This document shows, piece by piece, positions 42,828-51,745 of a stretch of 64,000 bases of DNA. Positions within the stretch are counted from its first letter, which is position 1. Each line of letters starts with the position of its first letter. The notes beneath the pieces were generated by a model, which searched no databases, had not been told where the DNA came from, and was given only the letters and a program-made list of their open reading frames with translations. The translations under genes were made by a program, and so were the position numbers. This DNA is from an uncultured Christensenella sp. (GTDB taxonomy: Bacteria > Bacillota > Clostridia > Christensenellales > Pumilibacteraceae). The stretch is taken from the NCBI GenBank assembly GCA_910579205.1, contig CAJTTD010000004.1:118023-182022 (forward strand). Reading direction: 5' to 3'.

Positions 42828-43494
42828 ACTGATCGATGATATTTTGGAGGCGTTGCTGTTTGTTTCGGGCGACGGTCTGAAGATAACCGATATATGCGAA
42901 CTGTTGGAGTTGCAACGTTGCGAGGTCAATTCCGCCGTTAAGCGTTTGCAAAAAAAATTCGGCGGTAAAGCGGGCATTCATCTTATTACATATAACGGTA
43001 AAATACAGTTTGCATCCAACCCCGAATATTCGGATATCATAGCATGCGTGCTCAATCCCATAAAGGAAAAGGCGCTGTCTACGCCCGCCATGGAAACCCT
43101 TTCCATAATCGCATATCGTCAGCCCGTAACGCGCCTCGAAGTGGAGAGTATCCGCGGCGTCAACTGCGATTACGCTTTGCAAGCTTTACTCAAGAATAAC
43201 CTCATAGAGATCACGGGGCGCAAAGATACTCTCGGCAAGCCGCTGCTTTTCGGCACGACGGAAACATTTTTAAAGCGTTTCCGCATAGAAGATATTTCGC
43301 AGCTGCCCGATAAAGACGCTTTGCAAGAAAAAATACGGCTCATGGAAGAAACGGCGGGCGACGTTGCAGACGATGAGTTGTATAATTTTAAGGAAGAAGA
43401 TACGCCCGAATTTTTAAAGGACGAAGAAATAGAAACGATAGTCGCCGATGAGGCGGCTGCGACATCGGACGGAGCAAATAATTCCGACGATTGA
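42817..43494 (+). CDS. scpB: Segregation and condensation protein B
   Basis: ScpB dimers bind ScpA in the SMC condensin. The 225-residue protein has two winged-helix domains, with EALLFVSGDGLKI at the start and TLSIIAYRQPVTRLEVESIR in the second. The C-terminal tail is acidic. AAAGGAG precedes the ATG inside scpA. Confidence 0.95.
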   Translation: MEIELIDDILEALLFVSGDGLKITDICELLELQRCEVNSAVKRLQKKFGGKAGIHLITYNGKIQFASNPEYSDIIACVLNPIKEKALSTPAMETLSIIAYRQPVTRLEVESIRGVNCDYALQALLKNNLIEITGRKDTLGKPLLFGTTETFLKRFRIEDISQLPDKDALQEKIRLMEETAGDVADDELYNFKEEDTPEFLKDEEIETIVADEAAATSDGANNSDD

Positions 43495-43534
43495 TCGAAG
43501 TTACACTGTTTTACGATAAAACTGTTTGGTTTTA

Positions 43535-43548
43535 CAAATAATTATTTG
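43535..43548. promoter_or_regulatory. 14-bp perfect palindrome downstream of scpB
   Basis: CAAATAATTATTTG lies between scpB and the large terminator. It may be an operator. No convincing promoter accompanies it. Confidence 0.35.
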
Positions 43549-43554
43549 AGATAA

Positions 43555-43605
43555 CGGCAAACACTAAATATGTATGATGTATTTGGTGTTTGCCGTTTTA
43601 TTTTT
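43555..43605 (+). terminator. Terminator whose loop contains the ytfI start codon
   Basis: CGGCAAACACTAAATA pairs with TATTTGGTGTTTGCCG (16 bp, one G-T pair) around a 9-nt loop and is followed by TTTTATTTTT. It is the strongest hairpin in the window. The ATG codons at 43574 and 43577 lie in the loop. Confidence 0.9.
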
Positions 43606-44164
43606 GCATATATCTATCGTACCAATTGCGATCTCTATTGATATCGATATAGATTCGGATAGCAAAATGGGCAATGCGGCATTAAAAATTCTGTTTGTTC
43701 CTATATTCGTAAAGCGATTGAGTGCGGACGATATAAAGAAATTTGTTGATCATGAAAAAGGATCGGCAGACGGCGGCAATAAGAAAAAAAAGTCGGCATT
43801 TAAAAATGCTCTGAAAAAGTTTGCTGTAGCTGCGATCCCTAAACTTTTATCGCGCATACGAACAAGAGATATGTATTTGAGCTGCATGATCGGAACGGGC
43901 GACGGCTTTTCCACGGCAATGACTGTCAGTACGGTAAAGATAATTTACAGCCAGTTATGTGCGTATTTAGACTATTCTTGCTCAACGAGCGGCACGATAA
44001 CGCCGAATTATGACGACGAATGTATATTTGTGCGATATTACGGCATATTTTCCCTATGTTTTGCGGATATTATTTATGTTATGCTTTGTGCTTTTATCGA
44101 CGTAATGACTCGAGGAAAAGTCAAGAGGAGGAAAACATATGCACACAACAACGTTGCCGAGTGA
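43574..44164 (+). CDS. ytfI: DUF2953 family protein (YtfI-like)
   Basis: A 196-residue protein with an N-terminal transmembrane helix (about 2-22), a Lys-rich segment (about 72-90) and a conserved C-terminal part containing LSCMIGTGDGFSTAM and a hydrophobic helix. DUF2953 proteins lie before ytfJ in most spore-forming Firmicutes, as here. The start is set by the hydrophobic N terminus, yet it lies in the loop of a terminator hairpin and has no Shine-Dalgarno site. Later starts would lose the helix. Confidence 0.72.
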   Translation: MMYLVFAVLFLHISIVPIAISIDIDIDSDSKMGNAALKILFVPIFVKRLSADDIKKFVDHEKGSADGGNKKKKSAFKNALKKFAVAAIPKLLSRIRTRDMYLSCMIGTGDGFSTAMTVSTVKIIYSQLCAYLDYSCSTSGTITPNYDDECIFVRYYGIFSLCFADIIYVMLCAFIDVMTRGKVKRRKTYAHNNVAE

Positions 44165-44534
44165 ACAAACCGTTTACGAGCATCCGATAGAACGCATCAT
44201 GGATAGCGCGTTCGGCAAGGTACACACTCTTACAGATGCCGATCTTATAGTGGGCGATCCCATAATCATGCCCGACGGTACGAGTATAATACCTATAAGC
44301 AAGGTTAGCATAGGTATTGTTTCGGGCGGCGGCGAATACAGCAATAAACAGCAGAGCGAATATCCGTTTGCGGGCGCTTCGGGTGCGGGAATGAGCATTG
44401 CACCCGTATGTTTTTTGGTCAACGACGGTAAATCCGTCAAAATGCTTAACGTAGGGAGCAAAAGTCCGTTCGACAAAGTTATGGATACCGTTCCCGAAAT
44501 TGTAGGATCGTTGTTTGGAAAGAAAAAGAAATGA
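44139..44534 (+). CDS. ytfJ: GerW/YtfJ family sporulation protein
   Basis: A 131-residue protein with DLIVGDPIIMPDGTSIIPIS and GASGAGMSIAPVCFLV, which are the hallmarks of the GerW/YtfJ family. In Bacillus it is a forespore protein needed for normal L-alanine germination. AGAGGAGG precedes the ATG inside ytfI. It overlaps the carboxypeptidase gene by 4 nt. Confidence 0.93.
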   Translation: MHTTTLPSEQTVYEHPIERIMDSAFGKVHTLTDADLIVGDPIIMPDGTSIIPISKVSIGIVSGGGEYSNKQQSEYPFAGASGAGMSIAPVCFLVNDGKSVKMLNVGSKSPFDKVMDTVPEIVGSLFGKKKK

Positions 44535-45403
44535 AAAGAATACTTTGCATGATATTGGCTGTTTTTACTGCCATTTTATACTTAGGTTGCGCCCCCGCGC
44601 CTCGTTATGCCGAAAACGTCGATAATCGCGACGAGAACGGCATTGCATCGGTGTTCGAGCTTGCGACCGAAACGCCGAGTTCGGCGCATTCCATGGCACT
44701 CGTAGACGGGGATACGGGCGAACTTATATTTTGCAAGAATAAGGACGCGAAACGCGAACCTGCGAGCACAACTAAAATTTGCACCGCTATAACGGTGTTG
44801 GAAAATCATACATTGCTCGATCTTCCCGTACCCATACCGAATGAGGCAGTCGGAGTGGAAGGGTCGTCGTTGTATTTGCAAAAGGGAGAATCCATGACAG
44901 TGCGTGATCTTTTATACGGACTGATGTTGCAGTCGGGCAACGATTGCGCCGTTGCGCTCGCTGTCATTGTGGGTGGGAGCGTAGACGGCTTTGTTAAAAT
45001 GATGAACGAAACCGCGCAAAAAGCGGGCGCTACTAACAGCAACTTTGTCAATCCGCACGGCTTGCACCATGACGAGCATTATACCACAGCTCACGATCTT
45101 TGCAAAATATCATACTACGCCATGCAAAACAAACTTTTCAGAGAGATAGTAGCTACCAAGCGCCACAGCACGCCGTACCATGGTCATGATTACAAGCGCA
45201 ATTTCCCCAATAAAAACAAGATACTTTTTAATTACGACGGCGGAAACGGAATAAAAACGGGCTACACTCGCGCATCGGGAAGATGTTTGGTGTCGTCCGC
45301 TACGCGTAACGGCAAAACATATATTTGCACCGTGCTTAATTGTTACGACATGTTCGAAGAATGCATGAGGCTTATGGATAAAGCTTTTGCTCGTAACGTT
45401 TGA
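44531..45403 (+). CDS. D-alanyl-D-alanine carboxypeptidase (DacB-like)
   Basis: A 290-residue exported penicillin-binding protein with motifs SxxK in PASTTKICTA, SGN in LQSGNDCAV and KTG in GIKTGYTRA. The N terminus looks like a lipoprotein signal (LYLGC), so it may be membrane-anchored by lipid. It lacks the C-terminal beta domain of PBP5. A role in spore cortex trimming is likely from the ytfI-ytfJ neighbours (inference). Confidence 0.92.
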   Translation: MKRILCMILAVFTAILYLGCAPAPRYAENVDNRDENGIASVFELATETPSSAHSMALVDGDTGELIFCKNKDAKREPASTTKICTAITVLENHTLLDLPVPIPNEAVGVEGSSLYLQKGESMTVRDLLYGLMLQSGNDCAVALAVIVGGSVDGFVKMMNETAQKAGATNSNFVNPHGLHHDEHYTTAHDLCKISYYAMQNKLFREIVATKRHSTPYHGHDYKRNFPNKNKILFNYDGGNGIKTGYTRASGRCLVSSATRNGKTYICTVLNCYDMFEECMRLMDKAFARNV

Positions 45404-45417
45404 TATGCGGAAATAGC

Positions 45418-45446
45418 TTGATTTTTCGGCAAAAATAAGATATGAT
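45418..45446 (+). promoter_or_regulatory. sigma-A promoter of rluB with an SD-enclosing inverted repeat downstream
   Basis: TTGATT at 45418-45423 and TATGAT at 45441-45446 are 17 nt apart. Downstream, ATTACCA and TGGTAAT form an inverted repeat around the AAAGGAT ribosome site, which could hide it. Confidence 0.6.
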
Positions 45447-45481
45447 ATTACCATAATGTACAAAAGGATATTGGTAATTTA

Positions 45482-46183
45482 ATGCGTATCAACAAATATT
45501 TAAGCGGCTGCGGCATAGACAGTAGGCGCAAGTGCGAAAAGTTAATAATCGACGGCAGAGTGCGCGTCAACGGAAAAACGGTAACCGAACTCGCGACGGA
45601 TATAAAAGACAGCGATTCCGTAGAAGTGGACGGGCATCTCGTATCGTCGGCTCAACGCAAGATATATATAATGCTCAACAAGCCGAAGGGTTGTGTGTGT
45701 ACGGTCAACGACGAAAAGGGAAGGAAAACAGTGCTCGATCTCGTCAAGATCAATCAACGTATATATCCCGTCGGACGTCTCGATTACGACACCGAAGGAT
45801 TGCTGCTTCTTACAAACGACGGCGATTTGACCAATAAGATAACACATCCCAAAAATACCGTCAAAAAAACATATTCCGTGCGTGTCGAGGGCGAGCCGAC
45901 CGCCGCCGAACTAAAACGCTTGCGCGGCGGCATAGAATACAACGGCGTTAAGTATAACGGCGCGGAGATAAGCGTAGTCGGGGCGGAAAACGGAGAAACA
46001 AAGCTCTTGATGACCATAACGGAAGGCAAAAACCACGAAATAAAAAATATGATAGAATCGCTCGGCAGAAGAGTGTTGTTTTTAAAACGTGTTGCTATAG
46101 GCGATCTGCGCCTCGGCGGACTTTCCAGAGGCGAATGGCGGTACTTGAACGCGCGCGAGACAGATTACCTAAAATCGCTTTGA
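45482..46183 (+). CDS. rluB: RluB/RsuA-family rRNA pseudouridine synthase
   Basis: A 233-residue pseudouridine synthase with an N-terminal S4 domain (MRINKYLSGCGIDSRRKCEK) and the catalytic motif GRLDYDTEGLLLLTNDGD. ITEGKNHEIKNMIESLG is near the C terminus. It modifies a uridine in rRNA, probably 23S position 2605-type, by family analogy. It follows scpAB-ytfI-ytfJ-dac, the common Firmicutes order. Confidence 0.94.
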   Translation: MRINKYLSGCGIDSRRKCEKLIIDGRVRVNGKTVTELATDIKDSDSVEVDGHLVSSAQRKIYIMLNKPKGCVCTVNDEKGRKTVLDLVKINQRIYPVGRLDYDTEGLLLLTNDGDLTNKITHPKNTVKKTYSVRVEGEPTAAELKRLRGGIEYNGVKYNGAEISVVGAENGETKLLMTITEGKNHEIKNMIESLGRRVLFLKRVAIGDLRLGGLSRGEWRYLNARETDYLKSL

Positions 46184-46205
46184 TGCGGTATATCCTTCGA
46201 AGAAT

Positions 46206-46244
46206 AAAAGGCAAATGTTTTTAAAAAAGGTTTGCCTTTTTTGT
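46206..46244 (+). terminator. Intrinsic terminator after rluB
   Basis: AAAAGGCAAA pairs with TTTGCCTTTT and runs into more T. Confidence 0.88.
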
Positions 46245-46272
46245 TGTAATCTTTTTTCTTTTGTGATAGAAT
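46244..46272 (+). promoter_or_regulatory. sigma-A promoter of the decarboxylase cluster
   Basis: TTGTAA at 46244-46249 and TAGAAT at 46267-46272 are 17 nt apart, immediately after the terminator. Confidence 0.65.
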
Positions 46273-46350
46273 GTAAATTAGGGATATACGGATATTCCGC
46301 ATTCATAAAGCAGATGTCGTATTTTCCTATACGCTATTGTGGAGGCTTAA

Positions 46351-47706
46351 ATGGCAACGTTGAAAGAGACTAAAGCGACGCTCGCGGCGGCTAACAAGGA
46401 CGTCTTGACATTAATAAGATCGTTTGCCGACGAACAGTCGTTTATAGAGACGGATGCGTTCATGAGTTCGGAGACTGATATCGCCGATGCGCCCGGAGAG
46501 GGTGTGGTCAGCGGATTTGCATCTGTCGGCGGTAAGGGCGTTTGTGTTTTTGCTACAAATCCCAAGGTGTTAAAAGGCTCTATAGGCGCTTTGAATGCTA
46601 AAAAGATCACGCGCTGTATAAATAATGCGGTGCGCACCGAAAAGCCTTTGATAGCGGTTTGGGACACTTCGGGTGCACGTTTTGCGGAAGGTATCGACGC
46701 TTTGGACGGATATGGCGACATATTGCGCGCGTACACATTGGCATACGGCGATATTCCCGTCATTTCGATCATAAAAGGAAATAACCTCGGCATTTCGTCT
46801 TATGTGGCGGGCTTGAGCGATTTTGTCATCGCTTACGACGAAAGCGTTATGGCTACATCGTCGCCGCTTGTTATCTCTGCTCAAACGGGAGTGGACGTAA
46901 AAAATGTCGGTTCTTCCAAGACATTGGCGGAAAACGGTATAGTAACCAATATCGTTAAAAAGGATCTGCGCGACACGCTAATAAAAATATTAGCCGTATT
47001 TGCGGGCGGCGCGGAAAGCGGAGACGACGCAAACCGCGTATGCAAAGGTTTAAAATGCGGCGCGGACATGAAGGCTGTCATTAAAGAAGTTTTCGATAAA
47101 AACAGCTTTTTGCCCGTTCGCGACGGTTTTGCTCAGTCGGTGATAACGGGATTCGCTACGCTCGGCGACATTCCCGTAGGCGTTGTTGCCACGAACGCCG
47201 AGTGCGGCGAAGGAAAGCTTACAGCGCAGTCTTGTTTGAAAATAACCGAGTTTTTGGGCGCTTGTTCCACTGCCGATTGTCCCGTGGTGTTTTTGGTAGA
47301 TAGCGCGGGTACGGAAGTTTGTGCCGACGACACCCGTTTGATGTACGAATTATCCAATCTTTTATATACCGTTCACACTCAGCAAGCCGATATGTTTGCA
47401 GTCGTTTGCGGAAAAGCAATAGGCGGCGCGTATACTACGCTCGTTGCGCCGTGCGAATATAAGATCGCGTGGGAGTGCGCGGAAGTCGGCGCGCTTGCCT
47501 CCGAGTCGGCGGCAAGACTGTTATACGCCGACGAGATCAAAACGGCTAAAAACAAAGACAAAGCTGCGGAAAAACTCGCAACGGCATACGCTGCGGAAAA
47601 TTGCTCCGCTCTGACGCTTGCTCGGTCGGGACGCTTCGATAATGTTATAGAACCCAACCTCACGCGTTCGTACTTGCTTGCCGCGCTTGTCGCGCACATG
47701 GAGTAG
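46351..47706 (+). CDS. Biotin-dependent carboxyltransferase subunit (MmdA/12S-like, divergent)
   Basis: A 451-residue protein of the acyl-CoA carboxyltransferase fold with two crotonase-like halves. The first half has WDTSGARFAEGIDALDGYGD, like the DSGGARIQEG motif of MmdA and 12S subunits. The second has CGKAIGGAYTTLVAP. The usual oxyanion glycine motif of the first half is replaced by GNNLGISSYVAG. The protein is also about 50-60 residues shorter than MmdA. The CoA substrate is unknown. GGAGG precedes the ATG. First gene of a five-gene Na+-pump cluster. Confidence 0.8.
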   Translation: MATLKETKATLAAANKDVLTLIRSFADEQSFIETDAFMSSETDIADAPGEGVVSGFASVGGKGVCVFATNPKVLKGSIGALNAKKITRCINNAVRTEKPLIAVWDTSGARFAEGIDALDGYGDILRAYTLAYGDIPVISIIKGNNLGISSYVAGLSDFVIAYDESVMATSSPLVISAQTGVDVKNVGSSKTLAENGIVTNIVKKDLRDTLIKILAVFAGGAESGDDANRVCKGLKCGADMKAVIKEVFDKNSFLPVRDGFAQSVITGFATLGDIPVGVVATNAECGEGKLTAQSCLKITEFLGACSTADCPVVFLVDSAGTEVCADDTRLMYELSNLLYTVHTQQADMFAVVCGKAIGGAYTTLVAPCEYKIAWECAEVGALASESAARLLYADEIKTAKNKDKAAEKLATAYAAENCSALTLARSGRFDNVIEPNLTRSYLLAALVAHME

Positions 47707-47711
47707 AATAT

Positions 47712-48041
47712 ATGGGCGCGATGTTGTTTTTGAGCGCGAGCGATATGAATTTGCTCGACGCATTTTTATACGCTATAGTAGGGTTCGCCATAGTGCTGGC
47801 AGTGCTTGCGTTGTTGGTCGGAATATTCTATCTGTCGGGATTTTTATTCAAATCGAAGCTGCTCGGCAGAGAGAAACTTTTTGAACGTAAAAAGAAAAAA
47901 TCGTCGGATGTAGTTTCTGCCCAAGAAGACGACGGGGAACTTGTCGCGGCGATAACGGCGGCTATTTCGGTCGTTCTCGAGAGCGAGAGCGACGGAGACG
48001 TTAAGCCCGAGTTCGTCATACGTCGTATAGTACGTAAATAG
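47712..48041 (+). CDS. OadG-like small membrane subunit of a Na+-pumping decarboxylase
   Basis: A 109-residue protein with one N-terminal transmembrane helix (about 14-45) and a charged cytoplasmic part. The last segment AAITAAISVVLESES ends in VIRRIVRK, typical of OadG/MmdD subunits that help complex assembly. It sits between the carboxyltransferase and biotin carrier genes. GGAG precedes the ATG. Confidence 0.85.
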   Translation: MGAMLFLSASDMNLLDAFLYAIVGFAIVLAVLALLVGIFYLSGFLFKSKLLGREKLFERKKKKSSDVVSAQEDDGELVAAITAAISVVLESESDGDVKPEFVIRRIVRK

Positions 48042-48065
48042 TAAATAAATCGGAGGACATATAAT

Positions 48066-48413
48066 ATGCGTAAATTCAATGTTGTTGTAAACGGTAAAGC
48101 GTATGCCGTTGACGTGGAAGAGATAGGCGGCGACACGTCTGCTGCTATTCAAACGCAAACCGCGCCGTCTGCGCCCGCCGCATCGAAACCCGTTGTAGGC
48201 GAAGGCACGCCCGTTAAGGCGCCCATGCCCGGTCTTATACTTTCGCTCGCGCACAAAGACGGAGACACCGTAAAACAAAACGAAAAAGTAGTCGTACTCG
48301 AAGCTATGAAGATGGAAAACGACATCAACGCTTCCGCCGACGGCGTTATTACTTACGTCGTTAAGAAAGGCGATAACGTCGAGACAGGCGCGGTGCTTGC
48401 ATACATTAAGTAG
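48066..48413 (+). CDS. Biotin carboxyl carrier protein
   Basis: A 115-residue protein with an N-terminal strand region (KFNVVVNGKAYAVDVEEIG), an Ala/Pro linker (about 30-45) and a biotinyl domain with LEAMKMEND. The Lys between two Met is the biotin site. It carries carboxyl groups between the carboxyltransferase subunits and the Na+ pump subunit. CGGAGG precedes the ATG. Confidence 0.94.
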   Translation: MRKFNVVVNGKAYAVDVEEIGGDTSAAIQTQTAPSAPAASKPVVGEGTPVKAPMPGLILSLAHKDGDTVKQNEKVVVLEAMKMENDINASADGVITYVVKKGDNVETGAVLAYIK

Positions 48414-48419
48414 GTTGAC

Positions 48420-49577
48420 ATGAACTTTGTTGAAATGTTAAAGAACCTATGGACGAGTACCGGTTTTGCTCATTCCGAATGGGAAAACTACGTGATGATG
48501 ATCATCGCGTGCGTTTTGCTGTTTGTGGGTATAGGGCTTAAAAAAGAGCCGTTGCTGCTTGTTCCCATAGGTTTCGGTATGCTTTTCGTAAACATACCGG
48601 GCGCGCACGATATACTCATGAAAGCGCCTACGGTAAGCGGTGATACGACGAGCCCCGGCGGTTTACTGTACTACATGGAAAAAGGCGTGGAATGGGTATT
48701 GTTTCCGCCGCTCGTATTCCTCGGCATAGGCGCAATGACCGATTTCGGACCGCTTATCGCAAGTCCCAAAAGTTTTATTTTGGGCGCGGCGGCACAGCTC
48801 GGTATATTTATTACTCTTTTCGGCGCGATACTTTTGGGCTTTGACGGCGCGCAAGCGGCGGCGATAGCCATCATAGGCGGAGCGGACGGACCTACGTCTA
48901 TATACGTAACGACAATGCTTAAACAGTTCGATCTGTTGCCGGCGATAACCGTTGCGGCTTATTCGTATATGGCGCTTATACCCATTATACAGCCGCCTAT
49001 AATGAAGCTGCTTACGACAAAGAAAGAACGGGCAATAAAAATGGAGCAGTTGAGACCCGTTTCCAAGCGCGAAAAGATAATATTCCCTATAGTTGTTACA
49101 ATCGTGTGCGGTTTGATATTGCCCGATTCTTTGCCGCTACTCGGAATGCTCATGTTCGGCAATCTGTTAAAAGAATGCATGGTTACCGACAGACTTTCGC
49201 AAACGGCAAGCAACGGACTTATGAACACGATAACGATTTTCTTGGGCGTGTGCGTAGGCGCGAAGGCGCTCGGCACTACGTTCTTGACGCTCGACACTCT
49301 TAAAATAGTCGTTTTGGGACTTTTTGCGTTCGTAATGGGAACGATAGGCGGCTTGCTTATGGCAAAGCTGATGTGCGCTATTACGCACGGCAAGGTAAAC
49401 CCGCTCATAGGCAGCGCCGGCGTTTCGGCAGTACCTATGGCAGCGCGAGTATCTCAAACAGTTGCGCAAAAGGAAGATCCCAATAACTATCTGCTCATGC
49501 ATGCTATGGGTCCCAACGTCGCGGGCGTTATCGGTTCTGCGGTCGCCGCGGGTGTTTTGTTATCAATATTCGCATAA
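48420..49577 (+). CDS. Na+-translocating decarboxylase beta subunit (OadB/MmdB)
   Basis: A 385-residue polytopic membrane protein that decarboxylates carboxybiotin and exports Na+. It has GIGAMTDFGPLIASPK, IIGGADGPTSIYVT with the conserved Asp of the ion path, and the C-terminal GSAGVSAVPMAARV and AMGPNVAGVIGSA. About ten hydrophobic segments are present. The Shine-Dalgarno site is weak (AGGT). Confidence 0.95.
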   Translation: MNFVEMLKNLWTSTGFAHSEWENYVMMIIACVLLFVGIGLKKEPLLLVPIGFGMLFVNIPGAHDILMKAPTVSGDTTSPGGLLYYMEKGVEWVLFPPLVFLGIGAMTDFGPLIASPKSFILGAAAQLGIFITLFGAILLGFDGAQAAAIAIIGGADGPTSIYVTTMLKQFDLLPAITVAAYSYMALIPIIQPPIMKLLTTKKERAIKMEQLRPVSKREKIIFPIVVTIVCGLILPDSLPLLGMLMFGNLLKECMVTDRLSQTASNGLMNTITIFLGVCVGAKALGTTFLTLDTLKIVVLGLFAFVMGTIGGLLMAKLMCAITHGKVNPLIGSAGVSAVPMAARVSQTVAQKEDPNNYLLMHAMGPNVAGVIGSAVAAGVLLSIFA

Positions 49578-49607
49578 AAATATACAATCGGTCATCGGAG
49601 AGACATT

Positions 49608-51005
49608 ATGGCTAAAGTGAAGATAATGGAGACGGTTTTGCGCGATGCGCATCAATCGCAAGCGGCTACGCGTATGCGTACCGACGAAATGTTGCCCGCG
49701 GCAAAGCTTCTCGACGACGTAGGTTTTTACGCGCTCGAGGCGTGGGGCGGAGCGACTTTCGATTCGTGCTTGCGCTATCTCGACGAAGATCCGTGGGAGA
49801 GACTGCGCGCTTTGCGCAAAGCGATGCCCAATACCAAACTGCAAATGCTTTTCCGCGGACAAAATATTCTCGGCTATAAGCATTATGCCGATGACGTAGT
49901 GGACGAGTTCTGCCGTCTTTCCATCAAAAACGGGATCGATATAATACGCATATTCGACGCGCTCAACGATATCCGCAACATGAAGCAAGCTATCGACAGT
50001 ACAAAAAAGTACGGCGGTACTGTGGAAGCGGCGTTGTGCTATACTACGAGCAAGGTGCACACCATAGATTACTTTGTCGATCTTGCAGTAAAGCTCGAGC
50101 AAATGGGCGCCGATATAATTTGTATAAAAGATATGGCGAACTTGTTATTGCCGTACACCGTGTACGAGCTTGTTTCGCGTATCAAAGATAAAGTAAAGAT
50201 CCCCGTGCATTTGCATACGCATAATACAGCGGGTACGGGCGATATGGTAAACCTCAAGGCGATAGAAGCGGGCTGCGATATTGTAGACACCGCGCTGTCT
50301 CCGCTCGGCAACGGAACGAGCCAGCCCGCTACCGAATCGCTTGTAGCGTCGCTCCAAGGCACCGAGTACGACACGGGGCTCGATCTCGATAAACTCAATA
50401 AATGTACGGTATATTTCCGTAAGGTCGCCGATAGGCTAACTGCGGACGGCATACTCAATCCCAAAGTGCTCAAAGTGGACGTAAACGCGCTCATTTATCA
50501 AGTACCGGGCGGCATGCTCAGCAATCTTATAAGCCAGTTGAAACAGCAAAACGCGTTAGACAGACTGACGGAAGTTTTGGAAGAAGTGCCCAGAGTGCGC
50601 GCCGACCTCGGATATCCGCCGCTCGTTACGCCCAGCTCGCAGATAGTTGGTACGCAAGCTGTATTAAATGTGCTTACGGGCGAGAGATACAAATCCGTTA
50701 CGAAAGAGACAAAAGGCGTTTTGGCGGGCGAGTACGGAAAACTGCCTATCGAACCCGACGCGAAAATAATAAAGAAAATACTCGGCGACACGCCGCGCAT
50801 CACTTGTAGACCCGCAGATAATATCGCGCCCGAACTCGATGTGTACAAGAAAGAGATAGAAGAGTTTGCTATACAAGAAGAAGATGTCTTGACTTACGCG
50901 TTGTTCCCGCAGCTTGCGATACCGTTCTTTAAAAAGCGCGAGGCAAAGTTGCACGGCATAGACAAGACGATATGCGACGGTAAGGGTCTTGTTCAACCGA
51001 TATGA
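49608..51005 (+). CDS. Carboxyltransferase of the OadA/PycB/5S type, no biotin domain
   Basis: A 465-residue TIM-barrel carboxyltransferase acting on pyruvate/oxaloacetate. It has the opening ETVLRDAHQSQAATRMRT, RIFDALND, CIKDMANLL with the carbamylated-Lys type motif, and HLHTHNTAGTGD for metal binding. The protein ends without a biotinyl domain, so it must use the carrier at 48066. A GGAGAG site precedes the ATG. The stop overlaps surE (ATGA). Confidence 0.94.
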   Translation: MAKVKIMETVLRDAHQSQAATRMRTDEMLPAAKLLDDVGFYALEAWGGATFDSCLRYLDEDPWERLRALRKAMPNTKLQMLFRGQNILGYKHYADDVVDEFCRLSIKNGIDIIRIFDALNDIRNMKQAIDSTKKYGGTVEAALCYTTSKVHTIDYFVDLAVKLEQMGADIICIKDMANLLLPYTVYELVSRIKDKVKIPVHLHTHNTAGTGDMVNLKAIEAGCDIVDTALSPLGNGTSQPATESLVASLQGTEYDTGLDLDKLNKCTVYFRKVADRLTADGILNPKVLKVDVNALIYQVPGGMLSNLISQLKQQNALDRLTEVLEEVPRVRADLGYPPLVTPSSQIVGTQAVLNVLTGERYKSVTKETKGVLAGEYGKLPIEPDAKIIKKILGDTPRITCRPADNIAPELDVYKKEIEEFAIQEEDVLTYALFPQLAIPFFKKREAKLHGIDKTICDGKGLVQPI

Positions 51006-51745
51006 GGATATTACTTACTAACGACGACGGCTACGATTCGCAAGGATTGCATGCCGTCGCCGATTTATTTAAAGACGAACACGAAATTTGCGTCGTCGCG
51101 CCCGATTCGCAAAAGTCGGGTTTTTCGCATTCAATAACTCTAAAGCCCAATGTTTTTTCGTGTCGCGAGGTTTTCGGATACGGCTATAAAGTTTTTGCCG
51201 TAGGCGGATCGCCCGTAGATTGCGTTAAATCGGCATTGTCGGTGTTGTTTAAAGATCCCGACCTCGTTATTTCGGGAATAAATAACGGAGAGAATCTCGG
51301 AAGCGACATAATGTATTCGGGAACGGTATCTGCCGCGACCGACGCAGTGCATTTGGGCAAGCGTGCGCTTGCGTTGTCTCTCGACAAAAAGGGCGCAACG
51401 CGCAACGATTTCGATTTGTGTGCGAGGTTTGTCAAAGATAACTTTAATGCGTTGATAGGCGCGGAATTGCCGAGCAAAACTTTTTTGAATATTAATTTCC
51501 CCAACGGTACGCCAGTAGGCGTTAAAGTAGTTAAGATGAACACTCAGATCACGTTTATAGATCTGTATAAACGCGGCGATAACGAAATGCTTATCCCAGA
51601 CGGCGATCGCGATTACGGAGAATTAAACGGCGATAACGACGAATATTTTTGCAAAGCGGGATACATAACGATAACTCCGCTCACCGTGGACAGAACGGAT
51701 CACAGCGCGCTCGAAAAACTCAAAAAGGGAAAGTTCGTTTTATGA
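51002..51745 (+). CDS. surE: 5'-nucleotidase SurE
   Basis: SurE dephosphorylates nucleoside monophosphates. The 247-residue protein opens with RILLTNDDGYDSQGL holding the metal-binding Asp pair, and has VGGSPVDCVKSAL and SGINNGENLGSDIMYSGTVS. It overlaps the genes on both sides by 4 nt, although its function has no clear link to the decarboxylase cluster. Confidence 0.95.
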   Translation: MRILLTNDDGYDSQGLHAVADLFKDEHEICVVAPDSQKSGFSHSITLKPNVFSCREVFGYGYKVFAVGGSPVDCVKSALSVLFKDPDLVISGINNGENLGSDIMYSGTVSAATDAVHLGKRALALSLDKKGATRNDFDLCARFVKDNFNALIGAELPSKTFLNINFPNGTPVGVKVVKMNTQITFIDLYKRGDNEMLIPDGDRDYGELNGDNDEYFCKAGYITITPLTVDRTDHSALEKLKKGKFVL

